A stretch of DNA of 8,947 nt from SIG607 sp045533195 (GTDB lineage Bacteria; Bacillota; Clostridia; Oscillospirales; Acutalibacteraceae), in assembly GCA_045533195.1 (NCBI GenBank), contig JAZSHI010000023.1:1-8947 (forward strand), in the 5' to 3' direction. The position numbers and the translations under genes are program-made. Below, in pieces: positions 1-7,194 of the stretch. Below the pieces are notes generated by a model. The model was given only the letters and a program-made list of their open reading frames with translations. It made no database searches and had not been told where the DNA came from. Each line of letters starts with the position of its first letter. The stretch's first letter is position 1.

Positions 1-314
1 CGACTTGTGTTGAAGCAGGAGTCCGTACCCGTATGGCAGGCGGGACCGTCTTTGTTTACCTTTATAACAAGTGCGTCTTTATCACAATCTGCGGTTATGG
101 AAACAATGTGTTGGTAGTTTCCGCTGGTCTCTCCCTTAAGCCATAGACATTGTCTGGAACGGCTGTAAAAGCAAGTTAGCTTTTTTTGCAGAGAGATTTC
201 AAGACTTTCCTTGTTCATATATGCAAGGGTAAGCACGTCGCCGCTTGTGTTGTCCACAACGATTGCGGGAATAAGTCCGTCTTTATCAAATTTCAGTTCG
301 TTTACGTTTATCAT
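1..314 (-). CDS. hisI: Phosphoribosyl-AMP cyclohydrolase HisI, 3' end beyond window
   Basis: HisI opens the purine ring of phosphoribosyl-AMP, the third step of histidine synthesis, in the cytoplasm. I read 104 residues before the window ends. Visible hallmarks are YSRSR (residues 50-54), LWLKGETSGN (57-66), the metal-binding ADCDKD with Asp76, Asp78 and Asp80, and the zinc cysteines Cys77, Cys93 (in GPACHTG) and Cys100 (in SCF). The start ATG shares its A with the hisF stop (TAATG), and a strong GAGGTGAG lies 6 bases upstream at 321-328, so start and translational coupling are clear. The visible part is nearly the whole cyclohydrolase domain. Whether a HisE pyrophosphatase domain follows, as in the HisIE fusion, cannot be seen. 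It is the ninth gene of the his operon. Confidence 0.96.
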   Translation of the reverse strand, partial: MINVNELKFDKDGLIPAIVVDNTSGDVLTLAYMNKESLEISLQKKLTCFYSRSRQCLWLKGETSGNYQHIVSITADCDKDALVIKVNKDGPACHTGTDSCFNTS

Positions 315-1072
315 TATAATCTCACCTCAATATCATTTTTTCTTAAAGTATGCTTAAGATCCTGAATTTTAACTTCGCCGAAATGGAAAATAGAAGCTGC
401 CAAGCCTGCATCAATTCCCGGAAGCGCTTTAAAAAGCTTCACAAAATCTTCTTTTTTTCCTGCACCGCCGGACGCGATAACGGGAACCGAAACTGCATTG
501 CATACTGCTTCCAGCATTTCAAGGTCAAAGCCTTTTTTAACGCCGTCCGTATCTATAGAGTTGACCACAACCTCGCCTGCGCCGTTTGAAACACATTTTT
601 TTATCCAGCTTATAGCTTCCATTCCCGTGTTTTCTCTGCCGCCTTTGGCAAAAACGCGAAAAACGCCGTCAACTCGTTTCACATCCACGCTAAGCACAAC
701 ACACTGATTACCATATTTTTGTGCCGCTTCCTCAATTAATTTAGGATTTGCAATTGCTCCTGAATTAACACTGACCTTATCTGCACCACATTTTAAAACA
801 CGGTCAAAATCTTCTGTTGTTCGTATTCCGCCACCAACCGTGAGCGGTATAAATATCTTAGATGCAACCTCTGTTAAAATATCTGTAAACAGTTTTCTGC
901 CCTCGCTTGATGCTGTTATATCGTAAAACACAAGTTCATCTGCGCCACAATCGCTATAATATTTTCCAAGTTCAACGGGCGACGAAACATCAGATAGTCC
1001 CTCAAAATTAACGCCCTTAACAACTCGTCCATCTTTAACATCAAGGCATGGGATTATTCTCTTTGTAATCAT
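314..1072 (-). CDS. hisF: Imidazole glycerol phosphate synthase, cyclase subunit HisF
   Basis: HisF is the (beta/alpha)8-barrel subunit that takes ammonia from HisH and converts PRFAR to imidazole glycerol phosphate and AICAR. The 252-residue length is normal. The catalytic aspartates Asp11 (PCLDVKDG) and Asp130 (LSVDVKR) are in place. The gate residues described for the T. maritima enzyme, Arg5, Glu46, Lys99 and Glu167, occur at exactly the same numbers, so the ammonia channel should work. Phosphate-binding loops are VGGGIR (79-84) and SGGAG (201-205). The ATG overlaps the hisA stop as ATGA (4 bases), and an AGAAGG Shine-Dalgarno lies at 1083-1088. Its partner hisH is two genes upstream. Confidence 0.98.
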   Translation of the reverse strand: MITKRIIPCLDVKDGRVVKGVNFEGLSDVSSPVELGKYYSDCGADELVFYDITASSEGRKLFTDILTEVASKIFIPLTVGGGIRTTEDFDRVLKCGADKVSVNSGAIANPKLIEEAAQKYGNQCVVLSVDVKRVDGVFRVFAKGGRENTGMEAISWIKKCVSNGAGEVVVNSIDTDGVKKGFDLEMLEAVCNAVSVPVIASGGAGKKEDFVKLFKALPGIDAGLAASIFHFGEVKIQDLKHTLRKNDIEVRL

Positions 1073-1806
1073 AATTTATCAACCTTCTCATTTCTTTTGC
1101 ATATTTCAACTGCGTCCTCAATAGAAATTGCTCCGGTATAATAAGCCTTACCTATTATCGCACCATAAACTCCGATTCTCGCTAAGTTCTCAACATCATC
1201 AAGGCTTGAGACTCCACCTGATGCAATTATTTTCATGCCAAAATTTTGAACAAGTCTTTCATAAAGCTCAAGATTTGTTCCTTGCATTGCACCATCTTTT
1301 GAAATATCAGTACAAATAAGCGTTTCAACGCCTATGCCCTCCATTTTCTTACAAAATTCCATATATCCGTATTCCGAATTTTCTGTCCATCCTTTAACCG
1401 CAACCATTCCATCTTTAATATCAACGCCAACTGCAATCTTTCCGCCAAACTTTTTAACCGCCTGTTCTGCAAATCCTTCATTTTCAACAGCTGCAGTTCC
1501 TAAAATAACACGGTCAACACCTGCATCAATATAGGTTTTTACGGTTTCAAGATTTCTTATACCGCCGCCTATTTCAATGAATGCATCGGTTATATTTCTT
1601 ATTTTTTTAATTGTTTCAATATTAGGAGTAGTGCCGTCTCTGGCGCCTTCAAGGTCAACAAGATGAAGATGGTCTGCTTTACAACGTTTAAATTCAAGGG
1701 CAACCTCTTCAGGATGTTCGCTATATACAGTCATATTGTTATAATCGCCTTTATAAAGACGAACGGCTTTTCCTCCATATAAATCAATTGCAGGAAAAAT
1801 TAACAT
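1069..1806 (-). CDS. hisA: Phosphoribosylformimino-AICAR-P isomerase HisA (ProFAR isomerase)
   Basis: HisA is a (beta/alpha)8-barrel isomerase that performs an Amadori rearrangement of ProFAR to PRFAR, the substrate of HisF-HisH. The 245 residues match the family. Asp8 (PAIDLYGGK) and the strand-5/6 residues Asp129 (VGVDIKDG) and Thr166 (CTDISKDG) match the known catalytic set. Phosphate-binding loops are GGGIR (80-84) and ASGGVS (195-200), and HLVDLEGA is at 48-55. It resembles HisF at both half-barrel repeats, as expected from their shared ancestry, but PAIDLYGGK and TDISKDGAMQG assign it to HisA. The ATG lies 3 bases after the hisH TAG, with GGGGAG 8 bases upstream at 1815-1820. Its stop overlaps hisF by 4 bases. 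Confidence 0.98.
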   Translation of the reverse strand: MLIFPAIDLYGGKAVRLYKGDYNNMTVYSEHPEEVALEFKRCKADHLHLVDLEGARDGTTPNIETIKKIRNITDAFIEIGGGIRNLETVKTYIDAGVDRVILGTAAVENEGFAEQAVKKFGGKIAVGVDIKDGMVAVKGWTENSEYGYMEFCKKMEGIGVETLICTDISKDGAMQGTNLELYERLVQNFGMKIIASGGVSSLDDVENLARIGVYGAIIGKAYYTGAISIEDAVEICKRNEKVDKL

Positions 1807-1809
1807 ATA

Positions 1810-2424
1810 CTATTCTCCCCATTCACAAAATGCCTTTAAAATTTTAAGTCCTACTTCTCCGCTTTTCTCAGGATGGAACTGACAGCCGAATATATTATTT
1901 TTATTAACAGCGGCAGTAAGCTCTTTTCCGTACTCAGCAGTTGCAATAAGGCTTTCATCACAACCATCAGCATAAAAAGAATGGACAAAATAAACGCAGT
2001 CACCGTTTTTTATGTATTTAAAAAGAGGGCTGTCTTTCACAAAATGTAATGCATTCCATCCAATATGCGGAATTTTAAGTGAAGCAGGAATGGTACCGTT
2101 CATACCGATTACCTCGCCCTTTAAAAGACCGAGTCCCTTATGTTCGCCGTATTCATAGCTTTTTTCGAAAAGCATTTGCATACCAAGGCATATTCCCATA
2201 ATTGCCTTGCCTTTTGCTACTTCCTCTTTAATCACCTTGTCAAGTCCTAAGCTTCTGAGTTTATCGGCTGCATCCTTAAACGCACCAACACCGGGTAAAA
2301 TCAGTTTGTCTGCTTTTCTTATTTCCTTTATATCTCCCGTAACAATTATATCAGCACCCAGTGACTTAAAGGAAGAACAAAGGGAAAAAAGATTTCCAAC
2401 GCCGTAATCAATAATTGCAATCAT
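1810..2424 (-). CDS. hisH: Imidazole glycerol phosphate synthase, glutaminase subunit HisH
   Basis: HisH is the class I glutamine amidotransferase that hydrolyses glutamine and feeds ammonia to HisF. The triad is complete: nucleophile Cys79 in GICLGMQ, then His184 and Glu186 in CQFHPEKSGEVG. The oxyanion-strand motif LPGVGAF is at residues 43-49, and the HisH-typical PHIGWN (119-124) and YFVHSFY (145-151) are present. The 204-residue length is normal. The ATG shares its A with the hisB stop (TAATG), and AAAGGGAG stands 7 bases upstream at 2432-2439. The motifs separate it from related amidotransferases such as PurQ, and its place between hisB and hisA fits. Confidence 0.98.
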   Translation of the reverse strand: MIAIIDYGVGNLFSLCSSFKSLGADIIVTGDIKEIRKADKLILPGVGAFKDAADKLRSLGLDKVIKEEVAKGKAIMGICLGMQMLFEKSYEYGEHKGLGLLKGEVIGMNGTIPASLKIPHIGWNALHFVKDSPLFKYIKNGDCVYFVHSFYADGCDESLIATAEYGKELTAAVNKNNIFGCQFHPEKSGEVGLKILKAFCEWGE

Positions 2425-3011
2425 TAGATAACTCCCTTTGTAGAAGGAATATCATCTGCAAAACGACGGTCAATTTCTACTGCCTTTCTAAGCGTTCTTG
2501 CAACCGATTTAAAAGCACCCTCAATTATATGATGGGAATTCTTTCCGTCGCGGCTTTTAATGTGGAGAGTAATATCGGCATTTCTTGTAAAGCTGATAAA
2601 AAATTCCTCAATAAGCTCAGTATCAAAACTGCCGACCTTTTCGGTGGGAATTTCAAGTTTATAAGAAAGATATGGTCTGCCCGAAATATCGACAGCCGTT
2701 TCGATTAATGCCTCATCCATAGGTAAAAGCATAAAACCGTAACGGGTAATGCCCTTCATATCACCAAGAGCTTCTTTAAAGGCTTTGCCAAGGCAAATAC
2801 CTAAATCCTCCGCTAAATGATGGTCGTCAACAAAGGTATCTCCCTTTGCGTTAATATTAAGGTCAAAACCCGAATGACGAGCAAATAACGTCAGCATATG
2901 GGTTAAAAAACCGCAAGGAATATTAAGCTTACTTTCCCCTTTTCCGTCAAGATTTAAGGAAAGCTCTATCTGTGTTTCTGCAGTTTCTCTTTTAATCTGA
3001 GAACATCTCAT
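2424..3011 (-). CDS. hisB: Imidazoleglycerol-phosphate dehydratase HisB (monofunctional)
   Basis: HisB removes water from imidazole glycerol phosphate to give imidazole acetol phosphate. The manganese-binding repeats are clear: DDHHLAEDLG (His64, His65, Glu68) and NSHHIIEG (His160, His161, Glu164), with further conserved HMLTLFARHSGFD (38-50), RYGFMLLPMDEA (90-101) and the C-terminal STKGVI. At 195 residues this is the dehydratase domain alone. The N-terminal HAD phosphatase found in enterobacterial HisB is absent, so histidinol-phosphate phosphatase must come from another gene. The ATG overlaps the hisC stop as ATGA, and a near-perfect AAAGGAGG lies 7 bases upstream at 3019-3026, the strongest ribosome binding site in the window. 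Confidence 0.98.
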   Translation of the reverse strand: MRCSQIKRETAETQIELSLNLDGKGESKLNIPCGFLTHMLTLFARHSGFDLNINAKGDTFVDDHHLAEDLGICLGKAFKEALGDMKGITRYGFMLLPMDEALIETAVDISGRPYLSYKLEIPTEKVGSFDTELIEEFFISFTRNADITLHIKSRDGKNSHHIIEGAFKSVARTLRKAVEIDRRFADDIPSTKGVI

Positions 3012-4075
3012 ACCGTTTCCTCCTTTATGCTTTTAACACTTTCAATAAACGCTTCCATTTGATTTAAAGTACCAATTGTAATGCGGTTAAAGTTTTTAAT
3101 TTTTTCATTAGAAAAATGACGTACAAGTATTTTTCTTTCTTTTAGTTTTTTATAAAGTGTTTCTCCGTCTATCCAGTCACACTCTGCAAAAACAAAGTTT
3201 GCCTTTGAATCGGTAACAAAAAAGCCCAGCTTTTTAAGTTCTGTCACCGTATATTCTCTGTTTTCTATAATAGTTTTACATCTGTCAATATAATAATTAT
3301 TATCTTCAATAGCCGCCTTTCCTGCCAAAAGCGTAAGACGGTTTATATTATAAGGATTGGTAGAATACTTAATAAGCTCTAAATCCTTTATGAGTTCGCT
3401 GTTACCGATAGCAAAACCAAGTCTTGCCCCCGCTAAACAACGAGATTTTGAAAATGTCATGGACACAAGAAGATTATCATATTTTGAAACAAGCTTTACG
3501 GCGCTTTCTCCGCCGAAATCTACATAAGCTTCATCAATAAGTACCACGTTATCCTTATTTGTTTTCAATATTTCTTCAATGCTGTCAAGACTTAAAGTAA
3601 GACCTGTAGGCGCATTAGGATTGGCAATTACAATAAACTTATTTTTACTTAAATAATCTTTATAATCAATTCCGAAATCATCCTTCAAAGGAATTTGTTC
3701 TGCTTTTATTCCGTGAAGCTGGGCAAAAACCTTATAGAAGCCGTAGCTTATTTCAGGAAATACTGCTTCACCGCTTTCGCCCGAAAACGCCATAAAGGAA
3801 AAATTCAAAATATCGTCGCTGCCGTTAGCAACATACACGTTTTCGCTTTCCACACCGTATAAAGAGGCTATCGACTCTTTAAGTTCCTTGGCTGTGGGAT
3901 CGGAATAAAGTCTTAAATTCTTAACCTCTTGACTGTTTATGGCATTTATAACGCTGGGAGAAGGCGGAAAAGGAGATTCATTTGTATTAAGCTTTATGTA
4001 TTCACAGTCTCTTGGCTGTTCACCCGGAACATAAGCCTCAAGAGATGAATAACAGTTTTTCAAAAATTTACTCAT
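3008..4075 (-). CDS. hisC: Histidinol-phosphate aminotransferase HisC
   Basis: HisC is a PLP-dependent fold type I aminotransferase that moves an amino group from glutamate to imidazole acetol phosphate, giving histidinol phosphate. In order: substrate-region LNTNESPFPPSP (29-40), NGSDDIL (84-90), NPNAPTG (152-158), DEAYVDFGG (181-189, with PLP-contacting Asp181 and Tyr184), and SKSRCLAGARLG, where Lys210 is the expected Schiff-base lysine and Arg218 the phosphate-binding arginine. The 355-residue length is typical. The ATG overlaps the end of hisD by 8 bases, with GGAGAG 5 bases upstream. Position inside the his operon argues against the related CobD or aromatic aminotransferases. Some relatives also act on aromatic amino acids, which the sequence cannot exclude. 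Confidence 0.96.
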   Translation of the reverse strand: MSKFLKNCYSSLEAYVPGEQPRDCEYIKLNTNESPFPPSPSVINAINSQEVKNLRLYSDPTAKELKESIASLYGVESENVYVANGSDDILNFSFMAFSGESGEAVFPEISYGFYKVFAQLHGIKAEQIPLKDDFGIDYKDYLSKNKFIVIANPNAPTGLTLSLDSIEEILKTNKDNVVLIDEAYVDFGGESAVKLVSKYDNLLVSMTFSKSRCLAGARLGFAIGNSELIKDLELIKYSTNPYNINRLTLLAGKAAIEDNNYYIDRCKTIIENREYTVTELKKLGFFVTDSKANFVFAECDWIDGETLYKKLKERKILVRHFSNEKIKNFNRITIGTLNQMEAFIESVKSIKEETV

Positions 4076-5351
4076 TACTACTCTCCGTACGTATTATTGC
4101 GCTTTTAGCGTGAGCTGTTAGTCCTTCTTTTTCGGCAAAATAAGCAACGTCAGCTGCCACCTTGCCAAGAGCTTCCTTAGTATAATAGGTGTACTGCGTT
4201 TTCTTAACAAAATCATCCACAGAAAGAGGGCTTGAAAATTTTGCCGTACCGCTTGTGGGAAGAGTATGGTTAGGTCCTGCAAAATAGTCACCTAATGCTT
4301 CGGGACAGTATTTTCCCATAAATATACTTCCTGCGTGACGGATAGAGTCAAGGTAGTCAAAAGGATTATCCACACACAGTTCAAGATGCTCTGGCGCAAT
4401 TTCGTTTGCAATTTCTATAGCGGCAGTAAGGTCTTTTGCTACTATAATTTTGCCGTTTGCATCAATAGAAACTCTTGCTATTTCACTTCTTGGTAAAAGC
4501 GGAATTTGTTTTTCAAGCTCCTCGCTTACCTTTAGCGCAAATTCTTCACTATCGGTAACAAGTACCGCACTTGCCATTTTATCGTGTTCAGCCTGAGAAA
4601 GAAGGTCAGCCGCAACGTAAGACGGATTTGAAGTATTATCAGCCACGACTAAAATTTCACTGGGACCTGCAATCATATCTATGGAAACAAGTCCGTAAAC
4701 CTGTTTTTTGGCTTCTGCAACAAAGGCATTACCCGGACCTACTATTTTATCAACCTTCGGTATAGTTTCGGTTCCGTAGGTAAGCGCCGCAATGGCCTGA
4801 GCGCCGCCAACCTTAAATATTCTGTCAACCCCCGCAACAACAGCGGCGGCAAGAATTACAGGGTTTACTTTGCCGTTAGCCATAGGCGGAGTTGTAATGC
4901 AAACCTCTTTTACTCCCGCTATTTTTGCAGGAATACTGTCCATAAGAACGGTAGAAGGATATGCTGCAGTACCGCCGGGCACATAAAGACCGGCTCTGTC
5001 AACGGGAATAACCTTTTGTCCGATAACTACACCGGGGGTATCATTAATTATAAAACTGTTGCGAACCTGACGGGAATGAAAATTGCGGATATTCTCTGCC
5101 GCTCTTTTAAGAATTTCAATAAAACGGGCATCAACAAGAGTCATTGCCTCCTGCTTTTCCTGTTGGCTCACTTCCAAGGTGGTAATCTTTGCCTTATCAA
5201 ATTTTTCGCAATACTTAAATAAAGCAGCGTCACCGTTTTCTTTTACGTCAGATATAATTTCGCTGACTATACCCGATACGTCTGTTGCGGCAGTACCTCT
5301 GTTAAAAATTTCATCTAAGGAAACTTCGCCGTATTTTAAAATCTTTATCAT
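4068..5351 (-). CDS. hisD: Histidinol dehydrogenase HisD
   Basis: HisD is the zinc enzyme that oxidises histidinol to histidine with two NAD+, the last two oxidations of the pathway. Numbering from the ATG at 5351 gives 427 residues, normal for the family. Zinc ligands Gln253 and His256 (SQAEHD), Asp355 (GDYFAGPNHTLPT) and His414 (EGLTAHAKS) are present, as are catalytic Glu321 and His322 (APEHLEL) and the signature VGPGNAFVAEAKK. A longer GTG start at 5360 would add three residues and overlap hisG by 8 bases. I prefer the ATG because it begins one base after the hisG TAA and has a weak AGTGAG 8 bases upstream, whereas the GTG has no visible Shine-Dalgarno. Confidence 0.97.
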   Translation of the reverse strand: MIKILKYGEVSLDEIFNRGTAATDVSGIVSEIISDVKENGDAALFKYCEKFDKAKITTLEVSQQEKQEAMTLVDARFIEILKRAAENIRNFHSRQVRNSFIINDTPGVVIGQKVIPVDRAGLYVPGGTAAYPSTVLMDSIPAKIAGVKEVCITTPPMANGKVNPVILAAAVVAGVDRIFKVGGAQAIAALTYGTETIPKVDKIVGPGNAFVAEAKKQVYGLVSIDMIAGPSEILVVADNTSNPSYVAADLLSQAEHDKMASAVLVTDSEEFALKVSEELEKQIPLLPRSEIARVSIDANGKIIVAKDLTAAIEIANEIAPEHLELCVDNPFDYLDSIRHAGSIFMGKYCPEALGDYFAGPNHTLPTSGTAKFSSPLSVDDFVKKTQYTYYTKEALGKVAADVAYFAEKEGLTAHAKSAIIRTESSNE

Positions 5352-5352
5352 T

Positions 5353-5976
5353 TTATTCACTCACTTGTTTACTAAGGCCACTTCTTACAGCCTCAATTGT
5401 TTCTTTTTTAAACTGATAGGAGGACTTATTTGCAATAAGTCTTGCGCTTATGGGAATTATGGTTTCAAAGGGAATCAAATCATTTTCCAAAAGGGTTTTT
5501 CCCGTCTCTACGATATCTACGATTACATCGGATAGTTCAAGAATAGGCGCAATTTCTATGGAGCCGTTAAGATGAATTATATCAATATCGCGACATTTTT
5601 CTGCATAGTATTTTGCGGCTATATTGGAAAATTTTGTAGCAACCCTCAATGTTCTGTCGGTATTATCTCTAAAATCCTTTTTGGCGGCAACTGCCATACG
5701 GCACTTGCCTATTTTAAGGTCGAGAAGTTCAAAAACATCAGGACTATACTCAAGAAGAATATCCTTTCCCGCAACACCGATATCGGCAGCGCCTCGTTCA
5801 ACGTAAATAGCAACGTCGGAAGGCTTTACCCAGAAATATCTGACTCCTGCTTCCTTATTTTCAAAGATAAGCTTTCTGTTATTTTCTTTTATTGAAGGGC
5901 AGTCGAATCCTGCCTTTTCAAACATATCATATACTTTTTCTCCAAGTCTTCCCTTAGGAAGAGCAACGTTAATCAT
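5353..5976 (-). CDS. hisG: ATP phosphoribosyltransferase catalytic subunit HisG, short form
   Basis: HisG condenses ATP with PRPP, the committed and usually histidine-inhibited first step. From the ATG at 5976 it is 207 residues, the short form that lacks the C-terminal regulatory domain of the roughly 290-residue enzyme and needs HisZ, encoded directly upstream. Visible motifs are ALPKGRL (5-11), KPSDVAIYVERGAADIGV (51-68) and the PRPP loop at 150-162 (DVIVDIVETGKTL). It overlaps hisZ by 8 bases. A GTG at 5982 could start it two codons earlier; GGTGA lies 6 bases before that GTG and 12 before the ATG, so the start is unsettled. I chose the ATG because the family begins right before this first strand. 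Confidence 0.96.
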   Translation of the reverse strand: MINVALPKGRLGEKVYDMFEKAGFDCPSIKENNRKLIFENKEAGVRYFWVKPSDVAIYVERGAADIGVAGKDILLEYSPDVFELLDLKIGKCRMAVAAKKDFRDNTDRTLRVATKFSNIAAKYYAEKCRDIDIIHLNGSIEIAPILELSDVIVDIVETGKTLLENDLIPFETIIPISARLIANKSSYQFKKETIEAVRSGLSKQVSE

Positions 5977-7090
5977 TTTCACAGACAGTCACCAATTCCT
6001 TTCCGGAAAGCTTTACCACACGTCTATAACGGATATTTTCGGGAATGTTTTTACACACCCGTACAGTTTGTCCGTTTTTTGATAGGTGGTTTACAGCATC
6101 AAAAACCGCATCAATAGAATCGTTTTCCAAAAGCACTACGTCCACGTCAAATTCATTTTCATTTTCTTTAAAACGTTCAAGAGCATCAAGATAAACAGCA
6201 AAGCCTATAGCCGAGCTGGTTCTGCCCATTTTTCTCATAAGCTTATCATATTGACCGCCAGAGCAAACACTTTCGGGAATACCGTTAATATAACCCTTGA
6301 AAACGATACCGCTATAGTATTTCATTCCGCCTACGGAGGAAAAATCAATAACCGTTTTATCTTCAAAGCCTCTGCTTTTAATTACATTTAAAATTCTTAC
6401 AAATTCATCAAAGGCTTTTTGAGACTCTTCACCCTTTTCTATGGTGCCAAAAGCGTCAATAGCCTGAGCAAAAGACGAGAAAGAAAAAGTAAACGTATTA
6501 AGCGCTTCAAAGGTTTTAAAGTCATAACCGTTTTCTTTAACGTAAACGGCGAGATCATCAGAGTTTTTGGCGCAAATCAGATTAATGATTGTTTCTTTTT
6601 TGCTGTCCTCAATCTTTAAATCATCAAGCATATTTTTAAGAAGACCGATATGTGAAACCGAAAGAACGTAATTAGTATCAATAATCTGAAGGCTGAGTAT
6701 TGCAAGAAGCAAAACCTCGCAAACGTCATATAAACCAATATCACCTATACACTCAAGACCGGTCTGCATTATTTCTTTATAATTATGAGAGCTTCCGGAT
6801 ACTCTATATACCTTTTCATCGTAATAAACCTTTTGTACCTGACCTTCAACATCTTTACAGTTATTTATAATAGAAAGAGTTACGTCGGGCTTTAGGGCTA
6901 AAAGCTTACCACGGGTATCGGTAAAGGTAATTACGCTGTCGGAAATGAGAAAATCTTTATTTCTTACATACAAATCGTATTCTTCAAATTTGCTCATTTT
7001 ATATCTGCTGTATCCGTAGTCTTTGTATAAAGAACGAAGTTTAAAAACAGATTCTTCATCATACTTAAGTAATGCATTATCAATAATCAT
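5969..7090 (-). CDS. hisZ: ATP phosphoribosyltransferase regulatory subunit HisZ
   Basis: HisZ is a catalytically inactive relative of histidyl-tRNA synthetase that assembles with short HisG and is needed for its activity and histidine feedback. The class II synthetase-like core is readable: motif-2-like KVYYDEKVYR (87-96) followed by QTGLECIGD (109-117), the histidine-site segment GGMKYYSGIVFKGY (254-267) and motif-3-like SGGQYDKL...AIGFAVY (277-300). Residues from about 315 to 371 look like a shortened anticodon-binding-type domain. The 373-residue length is within the family range. Pairing with a short hisG immediately downstream supports HisZ over a true HisRS. It is the first gene of the operon; the ATG has GGGAGG 12 bases upstream and lies about 30 bases after the expected transcription start. 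Confidence 0.95.
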   Translation of the reverse strand: MIIDNALLKYDEESVFKLRSLYKDYGYSRYKMSKFEEYDLYVRNKDFLISDSVITFTDTRGKLLALKPDVTLSIINNCKDVEGQVQKVYYDEKVYRVSGSSHNYKEIMQTGLECIGDIGLYDVCEVLLLAILSLQIIDTNYVLSVSHIGLLKNMLDDLKIEDSKKETIINLICAKNSDDLAVYVKENGYDFKTFEALNTFTFSFSSFAQAIDAFGTIEKGEESQKAFDEFVRILNVIKSRGFEDKTVIDFSSVGGMKYYSGIVFKGYINGIPESVCSGGQYDKLMRKMGRTSSAIGFAVYLDALERFKENENEFDVDVVLLENDSIDAVFDAVNHLSKNGQTVRVCKNIPENIRYRRVVKLSGKELVTVCEND

Positions 7091-7102
7091 TATAAGTATT
7101 AG

Positions 7103-7108
7103 CCTCCC
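7103..7108 (-). promoter_or_regulatory. Ribosome binding site of hisZ
   Basis: GGGAGG on the minus strand, 12 bases before the hisZ ATG. The core match is strong but the spacing is long; metA shows the same 12-base spacing with AAAGAGAG. No in-frame ATG, GTG or TTG lies between the site and the chosen start, so the start stands. Confidence 0.75.
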
Positions 7109-7118
7109 AAGGAAAATT

Positions 7119-7156
7119 TCACTTCACCAGTCTATCACTTCAGCGTGGTGAAGTCA
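7119..7156 (-). promoter_or_regulatory. Candidate operator: three TGAAGTGA-like elements over the his promoter
   Basis: On the minus strand, TGAAGTGA occurs at 7142-7135 and again at 7126-7119, a direct repeat with a 16-bp period. An inverted copy with one mismatch, TGACTTCA, lies at 7156-7149. The outer copies form a perfect 9-bp inverted repeat, ACTTCACCA (7154-7146) with TGGTGAAGT (7129-7121). The first two form a 6-6-6 palindrome within the spacer. The elements cover the -35, the spacer, the -10 edge and the start site, which is where a repressor would act. Most of the repeat lies upstream of the expected start, so it is better read as DNA sites than an RNA hairpin. The regulator is unknown; a TrpR-family histidine repressor (YerC/HisR) is one candidate by context only. 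Confidence 0.55.
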
Positions 7157-7157
7157 A
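7129..7157 (-). promoter_or_regulatory. Promoter of the his operon
   Basis: On the minus strand the -35 TTGACT (7157-7152) and the -10 TAGACT (7134-7129) are separated by exactly 17 bases. TG one base before the -10 (7137-7136) makes it an extended -10. The first hexamer matches the vegetative sigma consensus at five of six positions and the second at four. The DNA just upstream, about 7161-7194, is almost pure A/T in alternating runs, as an UP element would be. Transcription should start near 7121-7123, leaving a leader of about 30 bases before hisZ. This would drive hisZ through hisI, since no other gap is large enough for a promoter. Confidence 0.75.
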
Positions 7158-7194
7158 GACCTTTTTACGAAAAAAATAATATTTTTTTAAAATT

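Noticed and set aside
180..187. A AAA AAG slippery-type heptamer in correct phase inside hisI
   Set aside because: Lys-Lys codons in AT-rich genes give this by chance, the shifted frame ends after about 14 codons, and I see no evident stimulating structure. HisI reads through normally.
5083..5535. 150-codon plus-strand open frame across the hisG-hisD junction
   Set aside because: It lies wholly antisense to two genes with intact catalytic motifs, its translation shows no recognisable domain, and it has no supporting context. Other plus-strand frames are shadows of the same kind.
7121..7154. The 9-bp inverted repeat before hisZ read as an RNA hairpin or attenuator
   Set aside because: The left arm and loop lie between the -35 and -10, upstream of the expected transcript start, and no U-run follows. 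An operator reading fits better.
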